Assembly: GCA_018700895.1 (NCBI GenBank)
Contig: JABIUV010000030.1
Span: forward strand, 1 to 36,334
DNA: 36,334 nucleotides
Origin: Bacteroidota bacterium
GTDB lineage: Bacteria > Bacteroidota > Bacteroidia > NS11-12g > UBA9320
Direction: 5' to 3'
Under the pieces are notes generated by a model. It was given only the letters and a program-made list of their open reading frames with translations. It searched no databases and was not told where the DNA came from. Shown here piece after piece: positions 32,127 through 36,334 of the stretch. The position numbers were made by a program, and so were the translations under genes. Every line of letters starts with the position of its first letter. Positions within the stretch are counted from its first letter, which is position 1.

Positions 32127-32971
32127 TTGTTAAATAACAAAAACGATGCTCCGCAGTTTATGAAATTATCTGGTGTCGCCTCATTGAGTCCAAAACCACC
32201 CGTGAGATCTACTTGAAAATCATCATTGATGAGATACGTAAATCCACCATTAATAAGGTGAAGCTCATCTCCATTATTGGTTAGGAAACCGTAGGGCTCT
32301 ACATAAAAACTGAGCTTATCGGTAATACCGTAGCCTAGTGCCAGTGTATAACTGGTAGTAGGATTAGGCGTGAGACCATCCCAAGAGAGTCCGTATTGCA
32401 CCGCTATCCCAAACCTATCTGTGATATCGTAAGTAAGTGGGATAAGAAACTCAGGTGCTACTTTTTGTCCGCTCAATTTGGCAAAATCTCCCGAGGCCAA
32501 TTCTGGAATGTAGAGGTGTCCCAAGAAACCGATGCTCATTTTTTCAGATTTGAACAAGTTAGTCTTGAATCCGATGAAAGAGGTGGAGAAGCCACTTACA
32601 GGATCAAAAAACGAGTCAGCTGGTTGAAAATTAGCAGGCAACCAAGGGCCCGATTCTAATACATTATATTCATTTAGGCTATTTGAGTTAAAAGCTGTAT
32701 TCAATCTTAATTCTATTCTATCAGTAAGTCCAAAACGAAATAGTGTCGTATTCATCGTAATGTTCTGTCTCTTTTCTTCCCACTTACCTGTTCCTGGAAA
32801 CTTTCCTGTCATCTCCACTTTATTATTCTCTAAAATAAAACCAGTCTCTATCTGCAACGCTCCCTTTGGCACTACATTGGGACTTTCGGTAAAATCTGGG
32901 CGGTCGGTTTCTATCTGTGCGTAAAGTGCGGTACTCGTAAGCAAGAGTAATCCGATAAGTATCTTTTTCAT
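32123..32971 (-). CDS. outer-membrane transporter-like barrel (MetA-pathway/Phenol_MetA_deg type), paralogue 1
   Basis: A 282-residue exported barrel: MKKILIGLLLLTSTALYAQ signal, then IETDRPDFTESPNVVPKGAL and QIETGF, matching the family start. Strands follow (LFRFGLTDRIELRLNTAF, EKMSIGFLGHLYIPELASGD, FLIPLTYDITDRFGIAVQYG, ALGYGITDKLSFYVEPYGF), ending INCGASFLLFNK. The ATG at 32971 is chosen over 32980 because it gives a standard MKK signal peptide and leaves a 13-nt gap to the oligopeptidase gene. The stop overlaps the start of paralogue 2 (ATGA at 32123-32126). Confidence 0.75.
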   Translation of the reverse strand: MKKILIGLLLLTSTALYAQIETDRPDFTESPNVVPKGALQIETGFILENNKVEMTGKFPGTGKWEEKRQNITMNTTLFRFGLTDRIELRLNTAFNSNSLNEYNVLESGPWLPANFQPADSFFDPVSGFSTSFIGFKTNLFKSEKMSIGFLGHLYIPELASGDFAKLSGQKVAPEFLIPLTYDITDRFGIAVQYGLSWDGLTPNPTTSYTLALGYGITDKLSFYVEPYGFLTNNGDELHLINGGFTYLINDDFQVDLTGGFGLNEATPDNFINCGASFLLFNK

Positions 32972-32984
32972 AACTGTCACAAAT

Positions 32985-35090
32985 TTATTGATTTATCCCT
33001 TCTAACAAGAATAAAAACGCAAACTCCTTGGCGGTTTCCCGCAGGGCTTCAAATCTTCCACTCGCTCCGCCATGGCCTGTTTCCATATTGCAATCCATGA
33101 TGAGAATATTTTCGTCTGTTTTTTGCTCACGTAGCTTGGCTAGCCACTTGGCTGGCTCCCAATACTGCACCTGACTATCGTGCAATCCTGTGGTAATGAG
33201 CATATTGGGATAATCCTTTGCCTCTATATTATCATACGGCGAGTAGCTTTTTATGTAGTGGTAATACTCCTTATCGTTGGGGTTTCCCCACTCATCGTAC
33301 TCGCCCGTGGTAAGCGGTATAGTGTCATCTAGCATAGTGGTAACCACATCTACAAACGGTACTTGTGCTATGACTCCTTTCCACAACTCGGGGCGATAGT
33401 TGATCACCGCACCTATAAGTAATCCACCTGCACTTCCGCCTTGGGCATATAGCTTTTGGGGTGTGGTGATTCCTGCTGTAATGAGGTGTTCGGCACAATC
33501 TATAAAATCGTAAAACGTATTTTTCTTGTTGAGTAATTTTCCGTCGTCATACCACTGTCTACCCAAATCCTCGCCACCACGTATGTGTGCTATCACGTAT
33601 ACAAATCCTCTATCTAAAAGTGTAAGCCGTATAGAGCTAAAATACGGGTCTAGCGAGTGCCCGTAAGAACCGTATGCGTAGAGTAAGGTCGGTCTCTGTA
33701 CAATTTCACCTTCGGCAAAATCACTCAGAGTGACATCATCTCCATTTACCTTTTGGCTTTCACCCCTCAGCTGTTTTCTGTACACCACGCTCATTGGCAC
33801 TTTAGCTCCGTCGCGAGCGGTAGCCCACATCCGCTTGCTTTCGTACAAGCTCTCGTCATAGCCGCCCAGTACTTCTTGCTGTTTTAGTAGGGTTTTGTCT
33901 TTGGTATCCAAGTGGTAGTCGAACACACTGCTTGGTGTGGTCATACTTGTATAGCCAAAACGGAGGATATCCGTTTCAAACTCCGGATTAGTGCTGCTCC
34001 AGCAGTCATACGTCTCCGACTCAAACTGCATATAATGCTCCTCCTTGGTAGTCTGGTTTATGATTCGAATGTGATTTTGACCATTGCTACGCTCTTCTAC
34101 CACCATATGATTTCGGAAGAGTTCGACTCCTTCTAGCAGGGTATCTTCCCTGTGAGCGATAACCTCCTGCCAATGCTCACGCTCGGTGCGTACTTCATCT
34201 GTTTGCATCAGTCTAAAGTTTTGAGCATCCCAATTGGTGACGATGTACCATCTGTCTTTGTAATGGGTGATACCGTACTCCAATCCACGTATTCTAGACT
34301 GAAAAAGCTTGAACTCGTCCTCCGGTTGAGATGAAGCAATCACCTGATATTCAGATGTAATACTCGCACCACTGCTTATCACTATGTACTTTTGGCTTTT
34401 GCTCTTGTACACTCCACAGTTGAATGTATCATCCGTCTCCACATACCTTACCTTGTGCTCTTTGGTCAAGATATTGTAGGACATTATCTTGTAGCTACGC
34501 AAAGTTTTTTCGTCTTTGAGCGTATAAAAAATCGTCTGATTATCAGCAGCCCAAGTCGCTCCCCCGGTAGTGCCCGGTATTTCCATTTCTTGCTTTTCGC
34601 CAGTCTTTAGGTTTTTGAGGTAGAGCGTATAGATTCTTCGGCTCACGGTATCTTCGGAGTACACACATAGCTCATTATTCTCGCTTATGGTAAAACTGCC
34701 TAGCTTATAGTAAGCGTGGTCTTTGGCCATTTCGTTTACATCAAAAACGATTTCTTCCTCGCCCGCATCTTCTAGCTTTCCATCGCCTTTTTTGCGACAG
34801 TAGATGGGGTACTCACCTTCGGTTATAAATCGAGTGTAGTACCAATAGCCATTTTTGCGGTATGGTACGCTGGCATCATCTTTTTTTATACGGCCCACCA
34901 TCTCCTCGTAAAGGTCCTCCTGCAATTTTTCTGTGGGCTTCAGCACCTCTTTGGTATAGTCATTCTCCGCATTCAGATAATCCAGCACTTCTTGGTCTTC
35001 ACGCTGATTGAGCCAGAAGTAATTATCAATACGTGTATCACCGTGTATTTGGAGTTCTTTGGGTGCTTTTTTCGCTTTTGGTGCTTGCAT
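32985..35090 (-). CDS. ptrB: oligopeptidase B-type prolyl oligopeptidase (S9A)
   Basis: A 701-residue serine peptidase that cuts small peptides, in oligopeptidase B after basic residues. The N-terminal propeller domain starts with KELQIHGDTRIDNYFWLNQR and the C-terminal hydrolase has RPTLLYAYGSYGHSLDPYFS, IAHIRGGEDLGRQWYDDGKL, the nucleophile Ser in YAQGGSAGGLLIGAV, the Asp in TTGLHDSQVQYWEPAKW and the His in METGHGGASGRF. The ATG at 35090 is chosen: an upstream ATG at 35195 would add 35 residues that cross the divergent promoter, and the revised protein has normal length (E. coli OpB about 686). There is no signal peptide, so it is cytosolic. First of six same-strand genes. Confidence 0.92.
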   Translation of the reverse strand: MQAPKAKKAPKELQIHGDTRIDNYFWLNQREDQEVLDYLNAENDYTKEVLKPTEKLQEDLYEEMVGRIKKDDASVPYRKNGYWYYTRFITEGEYPIYCRKKGDGKLEDAGEEEIVFDVNEMAKDHAYYKLGSFTISENNELCVYSEDTVSRRIYTLYLKNLKTGEKQEMEIPGTTGGATWAADNQTIFYTLKDEKTLRSYKIMSYNILTKEHKVRYVETDDTFNCGVYKSKSQKYIVISSGASITSEYQVIASSQPEDEFKLFQSRIRGLEYGITHYKDRWYIVTNWDAQNFRLMQTDEVRTEREHWQEVIAHREDTLLEGVELFRNHMVVEERSNGQNHIRIINQTTKEEHYMQFESETYDCWSSTNPEFETDILRFGYTSMTTPSSVFDYHLDTKDKTLLKQQEVLGGYDESLYESKRMWATARDGAKVPMSVVYRKQLRGESQKVNGDDVTLSDFAEGEIVQRPTLLYAYGSYGHSLDPYFSSIRLTLLDRGFVYVIAHIRGGEDLGRQWYDDGKLLNKKNTFYDFIDCAEHLITAGITTPQKLYAQGGSAGGLLIGAVINYRPELWKGVIAQVPFVDVVTTMLDDTIPLTTGEYDEWGNPNDKEYYHYIKSYSPYDNIEAKDYPNMLITTGLHDSQVQYWEPAKWLAKLREQKTDENILIMDCNMETGHGGASGRFEALRETAKEFAFLFLLEGINQ

Positions 35091-35094
35091 TGTG

Positions 35095-35126
35095 CAATGA
35101 TAGTGAGGAGAGCTCAATTTGAGCAA
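35095..35126 (-). promoter_or_regulatory. promoter of the ptrB gene cluster
   Basis: On the minus strand TTG (complement of 35124-35126), a 21-nt spacer and TATCATTG (complement of 35095-35102; one mismatch to TAnnTTTG). It ends 4 nt before the ATG at 35090, implying a leaderless or nearly leaderless message. Confidence 0.5.
35112..35124. promoter_or_regulatory. inverted repeat between divergent promoters
   Basis: GCTCAATTTGAGC, a perfect palindrome with 6-bp arms around a central T. It falls in the spacer of the ptrB promoter and about 50 nt upstream of the divergent gene's -7 element, a place where an operator could act on both. Confidence 0.4.
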
Positions 35127-35162
35127 CTGAATACTTGCAATGCTCTGCTCAACTATTCTCCG

Positions 35163-35170
35163 TAACTTTG
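35163..35170 (+). promoter_or_regulatory. -7 element of the right-hand lipoprotein pair
   Basis: TAACTTTG, an exact TAnnTTTG match, ends 5 nt before the ATG at 35176. It rules against the in-frame ATG at 35140 and suggests leaderless translation. The nearest TTG (35135-35137) is a little far, 25 nt. Confidence 0.55.
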
Positions 35171-35175
35171 TGTCG

Positions 35176-35793
35176 ATGCGAAATTTAACCATCATTATTT
35201 TTCTTGTGTCGAGCCTATGGGGTTGCTACTCTGGCGAAGAGATTGTATTCACGCCCGATGATGAGTTTATAGACGGTGGTTTGATACCGCTTACAGATTC
35301 TATACTTTCACTGGAAGCCTATCGAGTAGACGGTCAATGGAAATTTGAACATACCAACGGTCAAAAATGCGATTATCGCTTAACTGAAGATGCTAGAGAG
35401 AAGAGTGCAGATGCGTTTCCCGGCCCTGGCATAGACACTATATATACCATAGAGAAAATCAGATACAGAATGCTGACCACAGACCTAGGGCCCAAAATGA
35501 CTATGAGAATACAGACCCATAGGAATCATAATCTTCTAGTAAATATTGCTATAAGTGACTATTTCAGCAACTCCCTTCAAATAGACGACAGTGTAAAAAG
35601 TACTTTTACTAACAGATCTGTGAGCTATCACGATACACTATTCCTCACCAATCATGATTTATATGACGTATATGAAATATCAGTAGCATCAGCAGCTACC
35701 GGAAGGTTAAAAGGCTTTTTCTATTCCACACAACGTGGGGTTATGGGGTTTTACGAAAATAGAGAAACAAACTATTGGGCACGGGTAGACTAA
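35176..35793 (+). CDS. hypothetical lipoprotein
   Basis: A 205-residue protein with signal peptide MRNLTIIIFLVSSLWGC (Cys17). The mature part has acidic N-terminal sequence (SGEEIVFTPDDEFIDGG), then predicted beta strands (AYRVDGQWKFEHTNGQKCDY, KMTMRIQTHRNHNLLVNIAI, ISVASAATGRLKGFFYSTQR) and ends GVMGFYENRETNYWARVD. I do not recognise the family. An ATG at 35140 adds 12 residues but precedes the promoter element. Its end overlaps a second lipoprotein frame, so the two are probably coupled. Confidence 0.7.
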   Translation: MRNLTIIIFLVSSLWGCYSGEEIVFTPDDEFIDGGLIPLTDSILSLEAYRVDGQWKFEHTNGQKCDYRLTEDAREKSADAFPGPGIDTIYTIEKIRYRMLTTDLGPKMTMRIQTHRNHNLLVNIAISDYFSNSLQIDDSVKSTFTNRSVSYHDTLFLTNHDLYDVYEISVASAATGRLKGFFYSTQRGVMGFYENRETNYWARVD

Positions 35794-36334
35794 ATATTGT
35801 ACTCGCTTTCTTTGTTTTGCTATCGTGGGCCTGCGATAGAAGTCCTAAGTGTGTTCCTATAATATCTGATTTTGAGCAAGCTTACGATACTTTCCCATTT
35901 GGGAAAACAAAGTTTGCCACTTCATCATCTGGCATGAGAATAGCATACGGAACAAATCTAGGTGGTGGCTACACCTCTTATGATCAAGTAAATTGTCCTC
36001 GAGTTATCAAAAGAGTGAAATCCGCTTCACACTATTTCCAACTTCTGGGTATGGGAATATCTATCCGATTAGACGCAGCACCAAATGGTAACCACGTCAC
36101 ACTAATACAATACGTGAATAATGGACCCAATGAGGGGCATCAGCACGTCATATCTCATAACGTAGAAAGCAACAAACCGATGAGCCTAAAAAACAATGGC
36201 TATACGGGACTAAGGAACGACCACACATTCTATTCAGATATAGAAGCATACTTTGCTTCGGATATTACCTTACTTGATGAAACTTTCGAGGATATACTTG
36301 TTGTGAATATAAAAAGCGGTCTTCCACAAGAAAA
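35775..36334 (+). CDS. hypothetical lipoprotein with TTG start (runs off right edge)
   Basis: An open frame begins after a TAG at 35760 and continues to the window edge (at least 186 codons). No ATG or GTG occurs before the signal peptide, so TTG at 35775 is the likely start: MGTGRLNIVLAFFVLLSWAC, with lipobox LSWAC. The mature part starts DRSPKCVPIISDFEQAYDTF and includes MRIAYGTNLGGGYTSYDQVN, HYFQLLGMGISIRLDAAPNG and EAYFASDITLLDETFEDILV. It overlaps the preceding lipoprotein gene by 19 nt. Both proteins may be distant members of one group, but I cannot align them convincingly. Family unknown. Confidence 0.65.
   Translation, partial: MGTGRLNIVLAFFVLLSWACDRSPKCVPIISDFEQAYDTFPFGKTKFATSSSGMRIAYGTNLGGGYTSYDQVNCPRVIKRVKSASHYFQLLGMGISIRLDAAPNGNHVTLIQYVNNGPNEGHQHVISHNVESNKPMSLKNNGYTGLRNDHTFYSDIEAYFASDITLLDETFEDILVVNIKSGLPQE

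Noticed and set aside
1-36334. tRNA or rRNA genes
   Set aside because: No intergenic stretch shows a TpsiC-arm pattern with a matching cloverleaf or rRNA-like sequence; the GGTTCGA-like match near 24131 is inside glmS.

Overview
The window looks like a chromosomal segment of a Bacteroidota bacterium, probably a marine-type Flavobacteriia relative, though I cannot place the genus. Supporting evidence: start sites without Shine-Dalgarno sequences, many upstream matches to the Bacteroidota -7 promoter element TAnnTTTG (some with TTG about 18-21 nt upstream), a PorP/SprF-like outer-membrane protein of the type IX secretion family, a DUF6702 protein, an SDR-type threonine dehydrogenase, a malic enzyme-PTA fusion and a single-chain PurL. 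Base composition is moderately AT-rich and even. I see no rRNA, tRNA, CRISPR array or prophage.

Layout. 1-2000: an M1 peptidase cut by the left edge, a small lipoprotein, and a coupled pair (zinc-ribbon membrane protein and DUF6702 protein). 2084-4805: maeB and a GNAT acetyltransferase. 4806-5900: a REP/RAYT island, with an IS200-like REP-associated transposase interrupted by one stop codon, three copies of a double-hairpin element, and debris. 5840-9771 (minus): purL followed by a short lipoprotein; purL carries an in-frame palindromic insertion. 10246-12264: TPR lipoprotein and FAD oxidoreductase. 12388-13530 (minus): acyl-CoA dehydrogenase. 13791-14090: HU protein. 14223-14903 (minus): outer-membrane barrel, preceded by a repeat-rich spacer. 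15281-21825 (minus): a complete beta-oxidation operon, TetR regulator-fadN-fadA-(four-helix-bundle gene)-fadE. 21996-25154: metK-glmS. 25077-25693 (minus): single-domain response regulator running antisense into glmS. 25764-28685: E1 alpha/beta fusion and a cytoplasmic periplasmic-binding-protein-fold protein. 28682-35090 (minus): six close-packed genes (oligopeptidase B, two tandem outer-membrane proteins, DUF1684 lipoprotein, threonine dehydrogenase, PorP-like protein). 35176-36334: two coupled lipoproteins, the second starting at TTG and leaving the window.

The genes are mostly housekeeping and catabolic: fatty-acid oxidation (fadNAE plus a second acyl-CoA dehydrogenase), amino-acid and branched-chain oxo-acid breakdown (Tdh, E1, FAD oxidoreductase), C4/acetyl metabolism (MaeB), purine, SAM and amino-sugar synthesis. 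The most interesting signals are not new enzymes but small mobile or repetitive DNA: the RAYT/REP island, a palindrome living inside purL, a repeat family around a four-helix-bundle gene inside the fad operon, and a promoter/operator arrangement that moves the TetR start. I do not see a clearly new multi-gene defence or biosynthetic system; I regard the REP island and the intragenic palindrome as the best leads. No database search was run; all family calls are from reading the translations.
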